DNA from: Psychrobacter immobilis
Lineage (GTDB): Bacteria > Pseudomonadota > Gammaproteobacteria > Pseudomonadales > Moraxellaceae
DNA length: 64,000 nucleotides
Assembly (NCBI GenBank): GCA_904846145.1
Contig: CAJGZL010000001.1
Coordinates: 1,984,001-2,048,000 of the forward strand
Direction of reading: 5' to 3'
Below, one piece after another: positions 1 through 9,832 of the stretch (position 1 is the stretch's first letter; every line of letters starts with the position of its first letter). Made by a program: the position numbers and the translations under genes. Below the pieces are notes generated by a model. That model saw only the letters and a list, made by a program, of their open reading frames with translations, made no database searches and was not told the origin of the DNA.

Positions 1-2
1 AA

Positions 3-2735
3 GAGTTTGATCTATTTGCGATGACTCAAGATAGATTTGCGCTATTGTATTTACTATTACGTCAGACCAGCATGATAGCGGATTTGCCAGCTAAGATTAA
101 GTCGGAGTCGATATCACAAGAGGAGGCGATCACTAAGCAGCTGTACAAGGATTACTCAGTATTCAAGCGTGAGCTATTCGCTGACTTAACCGCTAATAAT
201 GCTGATATCGATGCATTACTATTATTTCAAAAGTCACAAAAGCTACTGGATAGATTGCTATTTATTTTCTTCGCTGAGGACAGTCATCTACTCCCTGCTA
301 ACTTTGCCAAAGGTATGATTAATGAGTGGCAGCAGCTCAAAGCGCTAAAAATGACAGTGCCTTTGTACGATAGGGTCAAAGCCTATTTTGGCTATTTGGA
401 TCAAGGGCATAAAGATGAGCATAGCGAGATATTTGCCTATAATGGTGGGCTATTCCGTCCTGATACGTTGCTCGATAGCATGGTGATTAGTGATGAGCTA
501 CTACGCACTCATATTCTCATTTTGTCTGAATACGACTTCGCCAGTGAGGTGGACGTCAATATTTTAGGCCATATCTTTGAGAACTCGTTATCAGAGCTGG
601 ACGAGGTAAAAGCACAGCTGGCAGGCGAGGCGGTCGATAAATCGCAGACTAAGCGCAAAAAGGATGGGGTGTTTTATACGCCCAAATACATCACCAAATA
701 TATTGTCGAAAACACGATTGGTAAGTTATGTGCAGATAAAAAGTCTGAGTTGGCTATTATCGATGAGGATTTTATTAAGCCCAAAAAGCTGACTGGTAAA
801 GCTAAAGAGACGCTGCAATCTCAAGACTCAGCTCTTGAGAGCTATCGCAACTGGCTATTACAAATTACGGTGTGTGATCCTGCCTGCGGCAGTGGGGCGT
901 TCTTAAATGAGGCGCTGAATTTCTTAATCGCTGAGCACAGTTATATCGATGAGCTACACGCCAAGCTGTACGGCGATAGTATGATATTTCCTGATATCGA
1001 AAACAGTATTCTTGAGAATAATCTATTTGGCGTTGATATTAATGAGGAGAGCGTTGAGATTGCCAAGCTGTCATTATGGCTACGTACCGCGCAGCCTAGA
1101 CGTAAGCTCAATAATCTAAATGATAATATCCAATGTGGCAATTCACTGATTGATGATATAGAGGTCGCAGGAGATAAAGCCTTTAATTGGCAAACGGCCT
1201 TCCCACAAGTCTTTGCAAAAGGTGGCTTTGATGTGGTGATTGGTAATCCGCCTTATGTAAAGGAATATACTTCTAAAAGTGCATTTGACGGTCTTAGAAA
1301 TCATAATATTTATCAAGGTAAGATGGATTTATGGTATTTCTTTGGTGACTTAGCATTAGATATTGTAAAAAAAGAAACGGGTCTTATAGGTATCATTGCC
1401 CCTAACAACTGGATAACAAATGCTGGCGGTTCAAATTTTAGAGATGCGATACTCAAAAAAGCTAAAATATACGAGTTCGTGGATTTTGGAGATTACAAGG
1501 TATTTGAAGATGCTGGTATTCAAACGATGGTATATGTTATGTCAAATACTGAAGACAACGATATTTATAAATTAAATTACTCCAGACTAAATAATAAGAA
1601 ATCTAGTTATGACTCAGTTGTATCGTTTCTAGGTAGAGATAATAATGCAGCCACTTACTTCAAGTCGGAAATAAATAAGATAAAAAGTACAGGGAAGCTA
1701 TTACATTTTATAAATAGTCAAAATAATCACATTTTAAAAAAGATAAGTCTGCAACAGGATTTCGAGCTAGATAAAGACGAAGTTGCTCAAGGCATAGTAG
1801 CACCACAAGATTTTTTAAATGATAAAAATCGTAATGTATTAGGTGAAGGTTTTCATACGGGACAGGGGATATTCAATCTTAGTACTTTAGAGCTTGAGAA
1901 TATGAAACTAAACGTCAAAGATTTAAGCTTAATTAAGCCGTTTTATACATCAGAAAAGCTTAAAAAATATTATGGAGCTTCTGATAATGACTTTTGGGTT
2001 ATTTACACTGACTCTTCTTATAAGGACAAGAATAGTCTAGATGATTTTCCATTGATAAAAAATCATTTAGATAAATTTCAGAAAATAATTACCTCACATA
2101 ATAAACCATACGGCTTACATCGAGCTAGAGATGAGAGGTTTTTTACAGGAGAAAAAATACTATCGTTGAGAAAATGTGTTGAGCCTACTTTTACATATAC
2201 AAATTTTGATTGTTATGTGTCACAGACATATTTTTCGATAAAAACAGATAGGTTAAGTTTGAAGTTCTTAACTGCTCTACTTAACAGCACTACCATGAAA
2301 TTTTGGCTTAAATATAAAGGGAAAATGCAAGGTGACATATTTCAAGTAGATAAAGAGCCTTTATTAGGAATGCCAATAAAGATGTCTAGTAGTATTGAGG
2401 ATTTTTCTGAAAAAGTAGATGTTATTATTTTATTTAATCAGCAGTTACATGAGCATAAAAATAAATTTAACCGTACCTTACAGCGCAAATTTAATATAAA
2501 ACTAGAAAGCTGGCATGAGCTTACTTACGTAGAGTTCATCAAAGAGCTGGCAAAAAAGAAAATAAAAATGGGCTTGAGTGATGAGGCCGAATGGGAAGAG
2601 TACTTTTTAGCCGAACATAGCAAAGCCCAACAGCTCATGCTACAGATAGAAACTACCGATAGTGAGATAGACCAAATGGTCTATAAGCTATATGACTTAA
2701 CCGATGATGAGATTGCCATTATCGAAGCCAGTTAA
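3..2735 (+). CDS. Type IIG restriction-modification enzyme (Eco57I-like), C-terminal part
   Basis: This is an N6-adenine DNA methyltransferase of the single-chain restriction-modification type. Counted from the first ATG (position 21), motif I (DPACGSGAF) lies near residue 286 and the catalytic NPPY (GNPPYVKEY) near residue 407. A long variable region follows, which in this family holds the target-recognition domain. The C-terminus (MVYKLYDLTDDEIAIIEAS) is typical of Eco57I-like enzymes. The frame is open upstream of the ATG to the window edge (EFDLFA before MTQDRF), and the ATG has no good ribosome-binding site, so the true start and any N-terminal nuclease domain lie outside the window. The target sequence and activity cannot be read from the sequence. 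Confidence 0.85.
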   Translation, partial: EFDLFAMTQDRFALLYLLLRQTSMIADLPAKIKSESISQEEAITKQLYKDYSVFKRELFADLTANNADIDALLLFQKSQKLLDRLLFIFFAEDSHLLPANFAKGMINEWQQLKALKMTVPLYDRVKAYFGYLDQGHKDEHSEIFAYNGGLFRPDTLLDSMVISDELLRTHILILSEYDFASEVDVNILGHIFENSLSELDEVKAQLAGEAVDKSQTKRKKDGVFYTPKYITKYIVENTIGKLCADKKSELAIIDEDFIKPKKLTGKAKETLQSQDSALESYRNWLLQITVCDPACGSGAFLNEALNFLIAEHSYIDELHAKLYGDSMIFPDIENSILENNLFGVDINEESVEIAKLSLWLRTAQPRRKLNNLNDNIQCGNSLIDDIEVAGDKAFNWQTAFPQVFAKGGFDVVIGNPPYVKEYTSKSAFDGLRNHNIYQGKMDLWYFFGDLALDIVKKETGLIGIIAPNNWITNAGGSNFRDAILKKAKIYEFVDFGDYKVFEDAGIQTMVYVMSNTEDNDIYKLNYSRLNNKKSSYDSVVSFLGRDNNAATYFKSEINKIKSTGKLLHFINSQNNHILKKISLQQDFELDKDEVAQGIVAPQDFLNDKNRNVLGEGFHTGQGIFNLSTLELENMKLNVKDLSLIKPFYTSEKLKKYYGASDNDFWVIYTDSSYKDKNSLDDFPLIKNHLDKFQKIITSHNKPYGLHRARDERFFTGEKILSLRKCVEPTFTYTNFDCYVSQTYFSIKTDRLSLKFLTALLNSTTMKFWLKYKGKMQGDIFQVDKEPLLGMPIKMSSSIEDFSEKVDVIILFNQQLHEHKNKFNRTLQRKFNIKLESWHELTYVEFIKELAKKKIKMGLSDEAEWEEYFLAEHSKAQQLMLQIETTDSEIDQMVYKLYDLTDDEIAIIEAS

Positions 2736-2774
2736 TTTGATATTAATATTATAAAACCAAAAAATTCAGTAGGT

Positions 2775-2841
2775 GTAGGGTGCATTCCATGCACCTATGG
2801 TTGAGGATAGCGTCATTATCGGTGCGTAAAACGCACCCTAC
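2775..2841. repeat. 67-bp palindromic repeat (REPIN-like), copy 1
   Basis: The element starts GTAGGGTGC and ends GCACCCTAC, so its ends are inverted repeats. Each end is also a small hairpin (GGTGCATTCCATGCACC at the left, GGTGCGTAAAACGCACC at the right). It has the same length and end sequence as the elements at 61588 and 62473, but a different middle. Two inverted hairpins around a spacer is the layout of REP doublets. Confidence 0.6.
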
Positions 2842-2871
2842 AAAAGCTAAAGTATTTAAATTCCAAACAAA

Positions 2872-2896
2872 AAATCCAGCAAAAAGGCTGGATTTT
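2872..2896. terminator. Bidirectional terminator between the RM gene and the Sel1 gene
   Basis: AAATCCAGC and GCTGGATTT pair around a short A-rich loop. There is an A-run on one side and a T-run on the other, so it can end transcription of both convergent genes. Confidence 0.75.
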
Positions 2897-2921
2897 TATT
2901 ATCTGCTAACTTAATACAGAT

Positions 2922-3503
2922 TTATTTACTTTGAAACCAAGTATCGGCTTTGCTGCGAGCACTAGCGATATCTGAGCTTGAAAGGTTTAATGCCAACTGA
3001 CCGATTTTGCCACGGGCTTTAGTACGTACCTTCTCATCAAGCATTCCATCACGAGCCGCTAAATCATACCATTTATAGGCATCAACTAAATTCTTTTGCT
3101 TCTCATCGAGTAAGGCTAGCGTATAGCTGGCACGGTTATCGCCACGCATAGCGGCCTTTTCTAACCATACTTTGGCTTGTTGTAGATTAGGCTGTACCCC
3201 TTCACCGCGTAGATACATAATCGCTAGATTAAGCTGAGCAGGAGCAACGCCTTGTTCGGCCGCGCGCGTATACCATTGAATCGCTTGCTGAGTATTCTGC
3301 GCTATGCCTTCACCTTTTTGTAGACGCTTGGCTAAATAAAACTGCGCATGATCGTTACCTTGTGCGGCACGAGCAGACAGATCGGCCATGCTCATCAGCT
3401 CAAAACGTGAAGTATCAAGCGGTACGTTTGAGATTAGTTCAGCATTAGCAAGACCTGCACAAGAGAATAGAGCAGTGAACAAGGCGGCTTTTAATAGTTT
3501 CAT
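2922..3503 (-). CDS. Secreted Sel1-repeat (TPR-like) protein
   Basis: This 193-residue protein begins with a signal peptide (MKLLKAALFTALFSCAGLANA) that would be cut after ANA. Sel1-type repeats run from about residue 50 to 160: AQFYLAKRLQKGEGI, AIQWYTRAAEQG, AQLNLAIMYLRGEGV, AKVWLEKAAMRGD and AYKWYDLAARDG. Sel1 repeats form helical solenoids that bind proteins, so a periplasmic scaffold role is likely. The gene stands alone, convergent with the restriction gene and with a shared terminator. The partner is unknown. Confidence 0.75.
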   Translation of the reverse strand: MKLLKAALFTALFSCAGLANAELISNVPLDTSRFELMSMADLSARAAQGNDHAQFYLAKRLQKGEGIAQNTQQAIQWYTRAAEQGVAPAQLNLAIMYLRGEGVQPNLQQAKVWLEKAAMRGDNRASYTLALLDEKQKNLVDAYKWYDLAARDGMLDEKVRTKARGKIGQLALNLSSSDIASARSKADTWFQSK

Positions 3504-3854
3504 AGCGGCTCCGAAAGTGAGTCATAAATTAAAATCAGAAAAAAATAAAGCTATACCATAAATAGATATGGTGATAACTGATTACTCTTTATAATTTGGA
3601 CTTATTATTTTATGAGTGGACTAGTAGTAGTCGCTAAAAAACGAACTAGTCGTAAAAAATAAGTAGCAGTCAATATGAGGCTATTGACAATATTTAACTA
3701 GCTTAACACCCAAAGTTACCAAACTCAAATACTAATTACGTACATCAAGCTCGTTTTAGAGCATTAGTACTTAATAAAATCAATTGGTTACAAAATATTA
3801 AGGCTATAGCCATAAAATAAACAAGGTGTTTCAGTATATAAACAAAACTTTATA
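3504..3854. other. AT-rich intergenic region without a recognised gene
   Basis: About 350 bases lie between the start of the Sel1 gene and the end of metW, both on the minus strand. I see no convincing open frame, tRNA or strong terminator. It presumably holds the Sel1 gene promoter and the metXW transcript end. Confidence 0.5.
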
Positions 3855-4463
3855 TCAGCGTTTAGTGACTCTATAGATAGCCACATCAGCCAGTAAGTTC
3901 GGTGCTTGACGAATAAGTGCACTCATAAGTGGCGAATGACCCTTATCCGAATCACTCACCGCAAAGCGGTTGATAATATGAATATCATGCTGAGCACATA
4001 GCTGCTCAAAGTCCTTAAAAGTACAAAGATGAATGTTAGGGGTGTCATACCACTCATAGGGCAGCGCCTCTGAGACAGGCATCATGCCCTTGAGTCCCAA
4101 ATGGATACGGTTTTGCCAATGAGCAAAGTTAGGAAAGGTGATAATGGCTTCGCGCCCAACCCGTAGCATATCGAGCAATAAGGTATCAGGCGCTTTGACC
4201 GCTTGTAGGGCTCGTGCCATAACCACGGTATCAAAGCTATTGTCAGCGAAGCGCGCTAAGCCGTCATTAAGATCTTGCTCAACGATAGATAGGCCTTTGG
4301 CGATCGCTTCGTTGATTTTTTCTTCGTCAATCTCAAGACCATAACCGCTAACGCTCAGCTTATGTTGTAAGTGTGCGAGTAGCTCGCCATTACCGCAGCC
4401 CAAGTCTAATACATGCGAGCGCGGTGCAATCCAGCGCTCAGCTAATTGATGATCCATTCTCAT
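3855..4463 (-). CDS. metW: Methionine biosynthesis protein MetW
   Basis: This 202-residue protein has a class I methyltransferase fold. The SAM-site glycine motif is [15 protein letters not shown] near residue 20, and the MetW-typical [10 protein letters not shown] is near residue 110. MetW accompanies MetX in many Proteobacteria and supports O-acylhomoserine synthesis. Its start codon overlaps the metX stop codon by four bases, indicating translational coupling in a metX-metW operon. The length is normal for the family (about 195-205 residues). Its exact biochemical role is not settled in the family. Confidence 0.9.
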   Translation of the reverse strand: MRMDHQLAERWIAPRSHVLDLGCGNGELLAHLQHKLSVSGYGLEIDEEKINEAIAKGLSIVEQDLNDGLARFADNSFDTVVMARALQAVKAPDTLLLDMLRVGREAIITFPNFAHWQNRIHLGLKGMMPVSEALPYEWYDTPNIHLCTFKDFEQLCAQHDIHIINRFAVSDSDKGHSPLMSALIRQAPNLLADVAIYRVTKR

Positions 4464-5929
4464 GTACGCGCTCCTATAGTGGCTGTATTTTGCGCATCGT
4501 CTTCATTGTTATTAGCATCAGTGTTAGACGGTGTCGTAATAAAAGGCGCTGTCAAAAATCCTTTAACAGCATCCATATAGCGCGGAATATCAAAAAGGAA
4601 TGAATCGTGACCGTGTGGCGCGTCGATATCGACATAACTGACGGGTTTACCTGTCGCCATCAGGGCGTTGACAATCTCCTGCGAGCGCTCAGGAGCAAAG
4701 CGCCAATCACTAGTGAACGACACAACGAGATACTGGCATTGGGTATGGGCAAGGGCAACTTTTAGATCATCGTGCTCATGCTGATGTTCTTGATAGACGT
4801 CAGCGCTATCGAGCGTGTCCTCTTCTATAGTCGTTTTCAGCGACGGCTCTGCTACTGGCGCTGTGGCTCTTCTGACCCGTCCACGAGTCGGGTCAAAATA
4901 ATCGAGCGCTTTGGTCATCAATAGGTAGGTATTGGCATCGAAGTTTTCGCTAAAGCGCTCGCCTTGATAACGCAGATAGCTCTCTACCTGAAACTCGACA
5001 TCATAGCCGTAAGTGAATTTGCCCGCTTTGAGGTCACGACCGAATTTAGCTTTCATCGCGTCTTCAGTCAGATAAGTGATATGTCCAACCATGCGCGCCA
5101 AGATAAGTCCGCGCCGCGGGTAAGTACCCGCTTGTAGATAGTGGCCGTCTTTAAAGTCAGGGTCTGAGAGGATCGACTGGCGAGCGACCTCATTAAAGCC
5201 GATATTCTGTGCCGATAGCTTAGGCGTACTGGCAATCACCACGCAGCGCTTGAGACGTTCAGGGTAGTCGACCGACCACTGTAGCGCTTGCATGCCACCC
5301 ATAGATCCGCCAACGATGGCATGCCAGCAGTCGATTTGCAAGCGATCCGAGAGCATCGCTTGGGTCTTGACCCAGTCCTTTATGGTGATCAGTGGGAAGT
5401 CGGGGCCATAGACCTGAGCGTTATTCTTATTATTATTGACGTCATTGTTATTAGTACTAGCACTATTATCATCAGCGCTATCGCCATTAACATTATCATT
5501 ATTAGCGTTAATACTGTCAGGGTTGATCGAGGTTGGACCTGTTGAGCCAAAGCAACTACCAATATTATTGACACATAGCACAAAAAACTTGTCAGTATCG
5601 ATAGCTTTGCCAGGGCCGATCATATTGTCCCACCAGCCGCTTTTTTTATCATCAGGGCTATGCACCCCTGCCGCATGATGATTGCTAGATAGGGCATGAC
5701 AAATCAAAACTGCGTTGGACTTATCCTCATTGAGGACGCCATAGGTTTCATAGACCAAGTCAAAATAAGGCAAGGTGCGATTGCACTCTAAGGTGAGTGG
5801 CTCAGCGAAGTGTAGGGTCTGCGGAGTCACTATACCGACTGAGCCTTGCATACCTGCAAAAAACTCAGGATAGTCAGTAGAGCGATCATTGGGCTTGGAC
5901 TCATTAACAAGATTAGGACGGGCTATCAA
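4460..5929 (-). CDS. metX: Homoserine O-acyltransferase MetX, with two low-complexity inserts
   Basis: This alpha/beta-hydrolase acylates homoserine in methionine synthesis. Visible signatures are [14 protein letters not shown] (oxyanion region), the nucleophile elbow [10 protein letters not shown], and the C-terminal [10 protein letters not shown] that holds the catalytic histidine. Two inserts interrupt the usual sequence: about 33 Asn/Asp/Ser-rich residues after [11 protein letters not shown] (positions 5414-5514), and about 30 acidic residues before [15 protein letters not shown]. The start is uncertain. I chose a TTG at 5929 because GAGG stands five bases before it. A farther TTG at 5998 and an ATG at 5851 (weak RBS) are alternatives. 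Acetyl or succinyl specificity is not decided here. Confidence 0.88.
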   Translation of the reverse strand: MIARPNLVNESKPNDRSTDYPEFFAGMQGSVGIVTPQTLHFAEPLTLECNRTLPYFDLVYETYGVLNEDKSNAVLICHALSSNHHAAGVHSPDDKKSGWWDNMIGPGKAIDTDKFFVLCVNNIGSCFGSTGPTSINPDSINANNDNVNGDSADDNSASTNNNDVNNNKNNAQVYGPDFPLITIKDWVKTQAMLSDRLQIDCWHAIVGGSMGGMQALQWSVDYPERLKRCVVIASTPKLSAQNIGFNEVARQSILSDPDFKDGHYLQAGTYPRRGLILARMVGHITYLTEDAMKAKFGRDLKAGKFTYGYDVEFQVESYLRYQGERFSENFDANTYLLMTKALDYFDPTRGRVRRATAPVAEPSLKTTIEEDTLDSADVYQEHQHEHDDLKVALAHTQCQYLVVSFTSDWRFAPERSQEIVNALMATGKPVSYVDIDAPHGHDSFLFDIPRYMDAVKGFLTAPFITTPSNTDANNNEDDAQNTATIGART

Positions 5930-6257
5930 AGCTACCTCGCAGACGACAGTTAATAGTGATGTGGTGCTATTTGATAATATGGCAGTGCGGCAATGCAATT
6001 GCGATCAAAAGAGCAAGTATAGCTATTGTAGGGCGATGCGGTTATGAGTACAACCATGCTAGTGGTTGATTCTCAAAGATTAGACCACTATTGCGTATCG
6101 AATTGTATAGTCGCTATTATTTGGCGTTTATCCGTGCCATAAAATGCTAAACTATCCGCTATGAATTGTAGCTATTTTACCATGCTATGGGGAATACCTT
6201 TTTGCTATTATTGTCGGGTCTGTTTTACTCTTATATTCTATTACAAGATATACCGCT

Positions 6258-7277
6258 ATGAAACCTGAACTACCCCCACGTATTGCCGTGTTATTGATTA
6301 ACCTAGGGACTCCTGATGAGCCAACTGCGCCTGCGGTTCGACGCTACTTAAAGCAGTTTTTGTCAGACCCTAGAGTCATCGAAATTCCTAAGTTTTTATG
6401 GGCGATTATTCTTAATTTATTCGTATTGCCGAGCCGACCAAAGCGCGTGGCTGAAGCTTATGCCAGTATTTGGGATGGGGACTCACCGATGCGTAATATT
6501 TTGAATACGCAAGTAGAGAAGCTTGAATCGCGTCTGGTCGATACTGCTACGCCTTTTCGAGTGACTACTCATGCAGCGATGAGCTATGGTAATCCAGGCT
6601 TACCTGATGTGATGGACAAGTTACGTAGCGAGGGCGTCGATCATTTTGTGATGCTACCTGTATTTCCGCAGTATTCAGCGACCTCAACAGGCGCAGTCTA
6701 TGACGCGATCACTAAGTGGTCACTCAAGCAGCGTAACTTGCCCAACATCACTATTGTAAAAGACTATTTTGCCCATCCGCTTTATATCAAAGCGCTGGCC
6801 GATAGTATTCGCCGTTTCCAAGCAACACATGGCAAGCCTGAAAAGTTGATGTTTAGCTTCCATGGTATTCCGCAGCCGTATATGGATAAAGGCGATCCTT
6901 ATCCGCGCCGTTGCAAATGTACTGCCGCGCAGGTTGCTCATGAGCTAGGACTCTCTGATGATGAATGGATTATCAGTTTCCAATCACGCTTTGGTAAGCA
7001 AGAATGGGTCAAGCCCTATACTGATGTCGTGCTAGATGAATGGGCGAAGTCAGGTGTGAAGTCGGTACAGATTCTTAGCCCAGCATTCTCAGCCGATTGT
7101 CTTGAAACCTTAGAAGAGTTAGCGATTGAGAACCGTGAGAACTTTATTGAAGCGGGCGGTGAGGAGTATCATTACATTCCTGCCCTTAACTTCGATGAGG
7201 CGCATATCGATCTATTAGAGGCGATGAGTGCGCCCCTAGTAAAAGGCTGGGCGGGCACGTTAGATGGTTGGGTATAA
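6258..7277 (+). CDS. hemH: Ferrochelatase
   Basis: This enzyme inserts ferrous iron into protoporphyrin IX, the last step of heme synthesis. The 339-residue chain has the family N-terminus ([22 protein letters not shown]), the region [20 protein letters not shown], and the active-site segment [20 protein letters not shown] with its conserved histidine. The length is normal. It diverges from metX across about 260 bases and is followed by a strong terminator, so it is probably a single-gene transcript. The ribosome-binding site before ATG 6258 is weak. Confidence 0.95.
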   Translation: MKPELPPRIAVLLINLGTPDEPTAPAVRRYLKQFLSDPRVIEIPKFLWAIILNLFVLPSRPKRVAEAYASIWDGDSPMRNILNTQVEKLESRLVDTATPFRVTTHAAMSYGNPGLPDVMDKLRSEGVDHFVMLPVFPQYSATSTGAVYDAITKWSLKQRNLPNITIVKDYFAHPLYIKALADSIRRFQATHGKPEKLMFSFHGIPQPYMDKGDPYPRRCKCTAAQVAHELGLSDDEWIISFQSRFGKQEWVKPYTDVVLDEWAKSGVKSVQILSPAFSADCLETLEELAIENRENFIEAGGEEYHYIPALNFDEAHIDLLEAMSAPLVKGWAGTLDGWV

Positions 7278-7320
7278 GGGCTTTAGTTAAATCATAAAAA
7301 GTAATAGGTTATAAATCACA

Positions 7321-7354
7321 AAAAGCACGCTCAATAAAGTTGGGCGTGCTTTTT
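7321..7354 (+). terminator. Rho-independent terminator of hemH
   Basis: The stem AAAAGCACGC...GCGTGCTTTT, extended by CAA/TTG, is followed by TTTTATTT 45 bases after the hemH stop codon. Confidence 0.85.
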
Positions 7355-7387
7355 ATTTAAAATAACGGCTTTAAGTTAAAAACTTAT

Positions 7388-7729
7388 CTATAGATCATTA
7401 TCATTATTGCTATGTTCAGCGGCTTCTCTATCGGCGATATCGACAATATCAGGATAGTCGCTATCATCTAGATTATCTTGTACCAAGACATTGTCTATAG
7501 TCGATTCGTCTATATTTTGACGGTGCATTGGTGTGAGACCTTGAGTAGCGCCGCTGCCTGCTTGTGAGTTGTCAAACCCTGCGCTGTTATCAATCACCTC
7601 GTCATCATTGATAGTGTGCAGCATATCATTGTCTAGATCGACCAGCTGATCATCGCGATCCATATCGGTGCTCTTGTGACTAGCAATTTCATTCATCTCA
7701 TCAGGTAGTGGCTGTTTTGAATTATCCAT
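7388..7729 (-). CDS. Small highly acidic protein of unknown function
   Basis: This 113-residue protein is dominated by Asp, Glu, Asn and Ser (for example DMDRDDQLVDLDNDM and DNLDDSDYPDIVDIADREA). It has no signal peptide, membrane segment or cysteine, and looks intrinsically disordered. The ATG at 7729 follows an AAGGAAT that can serve as ribosome-binding site. I do not recognise a family. The frame is uninterrupted and codon use looks like the neighbours, so a real gene is likely. Confidence 0.55.
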   Translation of the reverse strand: MDNSKQPLPDEMNEIASHKSTDMDRDDQLVDLDNDMLHTINDDEVIDNSAGFDNSQAGSGATQGLTPMHRQNIDESTIDNVLVQDNLDDSDYPDIVDIADREAAEHSNNDNDL

Positions 7730-7899
7730 AATTTATTCCTTAGTTCTTATTTGATATTAGTAATTATCCGTTTACTAGTGTGCAAGGATATGCCGCTTAC
7801 CGCTAGTAGTAAGCTGTGAAAAGATGTGCAAAAAATGTAAGGCAGCTATTATTTTTAATGACAAATTTAATGATGCTTTTAAGAAGTAAACCTAAAAAG

Positions 7900-7932
7900 C
7901 AAAACGGCTACCAATATTTGATAGCCGTTTTG
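7900..7932. terminator. Terminator downstream of the SDR gene
   Basis: CAAAACGGCTA and TAGCCGTTTTG pair perfectly around an 11-base loop. T-rich tracts on both sides allow function in either direction, mainly for the minus-strand dehydrogenase gene. Confidence 0.8.
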
Positions 7933-7974
7933 TTTGTTCAAAATTATAATCATTAATAGTATCTGCTAGATAAT

Positions 7975-8763
7975 CTACTTAGTACCGATTCTACTATTTA
8001 CAAAGCGCATGATTGGATCGGGTGCTACTTGTGAGGCCTTTTGCAATACTCTCGCTGGCAAGCCAATAGGGTAGTGAGTAGCAGTCAGTTTACGGTTAGG
8101 GCAAGTGCTCAGCTTAGCGAGTTTTTTGGCGACATCATCAACGGTTAGATTGATGCCTAAACGGTCAATACTAGTGACGGTGATGTCTTTGGTCATATCA
8201 GACTTGACCCATAACGGCATGACATCGATAACCTTAACGCCCATCTCGCTATATTCGATGTTTAGCCCTTCGGTCAGACCACGTACAAAGAACTTACTGG
8301 CCGCATAAGGCGCAACTTCTGACTGCCCATAAATAGCAGAAGCAGAAGATAGATTAATAATTTTACCTTCCTTACTCTCTGCTAAATGCGGCGCTAGCTT
8401 ATGACAGCCGATCAACACGCCTTTACAGTTAATATCGATTAATGATAGTTGCTTGTCCAAATCAGTCGTCGGCAATACGCCACTGACCAGTACGCCAGCA
8501 TTATTAATAAGCGTATCGATACCACCGAAGTTATCGGTCATTTGCTCAATCGCTTTATCCCAATCTTCAGGCTTAGTCACATCTAGATTACCTGTGATAA
8601 TACGCTGTTTTTTATTGGCTTTTTTAAAGGCTTTGTCGGTAACGACGTGCTTGAGCTCAGCAGTATCGATATCGAATAGACCGACGCTGTGCCCCTTAGC
8701 GGCTAGACGTTTGGCAGTCGCCAGACCGATACCGCGTGATGCACCTGTTATTAATATGTTCAT
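7975..8763 (-). CDS. Short-chain dehydrogenase/reductase (SDR)
   Basis: This 262-residue classical SDR is an NAD(P)-dependent oxidoreductase. The cofactor motif TGASRGIG is at residues 6-13, NNAG at 87-90, and the catalytic Ser near 140 with Tyr153 and Lys157 (YAASK). An Asp at the end of strand 2 (LFDID, residues 29-33) suggests a preference for NAD over NADP. The substrate is unknown. The gene has no operon partner and ends at its own terminator. Confidence 0.85.
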   Translation of the reverse strand: MNILITGASRGIGLATAKRLAAKGHSVGLFDIDTAELKHVVTDKAFKKANKKQRIITGNLDVTKPEDWDKAIEQMTDNFGGIDTLINNAGVLVSGVLPTTDLDKQLSLIDINCKGVLIGCHKLAPHLAESKEGKIINLSSASAIYGQSEVAPYAASKFFVRGLTEGLNIEYSEMGVKVIDVMPLWVKSDMTKDITVTSIDRLGINLTVDDVAKKLAKLSTCPNRKLTATHYPIGLPARVLQKASQVAPDPIMRFVNSRIGTK

Positions 8764-9020
8764 GGTTATCCTTTTATGGTCTAATTGTTAAAGATTCAGA
8801 ATGGCTAAATGAATAGATATCTTAGGATACCTGAAGGCAAGCATGGATTGCTATGTGGTATAGGTAACAAAAGTTTTGCTAGAATAGTTATAGCGAAAGT
8901 GTTTCATGCTTATCGTCAATCCAGAGTGGGCACGCCTTGCGAGCAATTGCTCTGATTGAAGTGGGCAGTATAGGAAGGTGCTAAAAAGTACATTATAAAC
9001 AACTGTTTATCATTAAAAAA
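8764..9020. other. Intergenic region upstream of the SDR gene
   Basis: No gene is evident between the SDR start and the palindromic element at 9021. A perfect short inverted repeat, ATAAACA...TGTTTAT, lies near 8994-9010. The rest looks unstructured. Confidence 0.4.
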
Positions 9021-9080
9021 GGGTAGGTTAAGCTTTATCTTCGCTATTTTAAAGCGCTTAAAAAAGCTAACCCACTCTAC
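9021..9080. repeat. 60-bp palindromic element beside the polA island
   Basis: The ends GGGTAGGTTAAGC and GCTAACCCACTCTAC are imperfect inverted repeats, with an internal AAAGCGCTT palindrome. The ends resemble the element at 30309. It lies about 30 bases outside the left border of the polA-flanked island. Confidence 0.45.
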
Positions 9081-9111
9081 GTCAAAATCCAAAATTTAAT
9101 TTAAATTAGCC

Positions 9112-9195
9112 TTAGTGCGCCTCATCCCAATTAGCGCCACTGTCCGTCTCAACCAATAACGGCACGGCAAAATCTACCTCCCAGCCCATATCTTT
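9112..9195 (-). pseudogene. Displaced polA 3' end (left border repeat of the island)
   Basis: These 84 bases, read on the minus strand, encode the last 27 residues and stop codon of DNA polymerase I (KDMGWEVDFAVP through NWDEAH). They match the end of the intact polA at 15488-15571 at 79 of 84 positions. All five differences are synonymous (His, Gly, Asp, Thr and Asp codons). Homology stops abruptly at both sides. It is best read as the original end of the host polA, pushed about 6.3 kb away by an inserted element that brought its own copy. Confidence 0.85.
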
Positions 9196-9223
9196 AGTTA
9201 TAAACTAAAGTAAATAGATAATA

Positions 9224-9832
9224 TTATTGAGTACTGGAATTTTTAACTTCAAGAATAAGATCAAACAGTTTTTTAAAATATTTAAAGTCTTTATCCTCAA
9301 AATCATGACAGTTAGTTTCTATTGCTTTTTTAAAAGTATTTTTTGAAATAAGACTATCCAAACCTTCGAAGTCCTTTAGAACATAATGTTTTAATAATGT
9401 TTTGGAAAAATAGTCTTCGATATTAAAATTGCTACCTTTAAAATTACTTCTAGCTGGATATGGCATTATAGTTAATTGCTTGCATTTTCTATATAACCCA
9501 AAACTATTGCTGTTCCACTTATTCTGTGTCTCGCCGAAGATGTCATTAATAGCTCTCCAACCTGCAGAGTCTCTATCAAATAGTGCAATTATTTTTTGAT
9601 TACTCTTAGGCTTAAATTTATCGGCTAATAGCTTTACACCCTCAGCTCCACCACAAGGCAAGTATTCAAAGTCTAGGATTGCATACTCAGGATTACTTTT
9701 TTTAAGTACTGACAATGCTTTTTTAATAAATATTTCATCTGTTTTACCTTCGACTAGCAAAATGTCGTTGTGCGAGTTTAAAAAAATATTCTGATCTTGG
9801 TATGACCAAATTCCATTAGGGCGTGTCTTCAA
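9224..9832 (-). pseudogene. C-terminal TOPRIM part of an OLD-family nuclease, cut off by an IS
   Basis: The open frame encodes 202 residues. The first five (MKTRP) come from the end of the IS; the rest is the natural continuation of the ATPase frame at 10628-11758. A TOPRIM nuclease core is visible: the acidic motif LLVEGKTDEIF (Glu28) and the metal-binding DxD in ALFDRDSAG (Asp86, Asp88). In OLD and GajA-type proteins this domain cleaves DNA under control of the N-terminal ATPase. An ATG inside the IS end (9830-9832) could still allow separate translation. The stop lies only 29 bases from the island border. Confidence 0.8.

Noticed and set aside
5999..6257. A methionine-responsive riboswitch or operator before metX
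   Set aside because: No SAM-riboswitch-like helices or clear operator repeats were seen in the metX-hemH gap.
9224..9832. Reading the TOPRIM frame as a complete independent gene (AriB/DUF4435-like)
   Set aside because: Its start codon and first residues come from the IS end, and it joins the ATPase frame exactly once the IS is removed. A single ancestral gene is the simpler reading.
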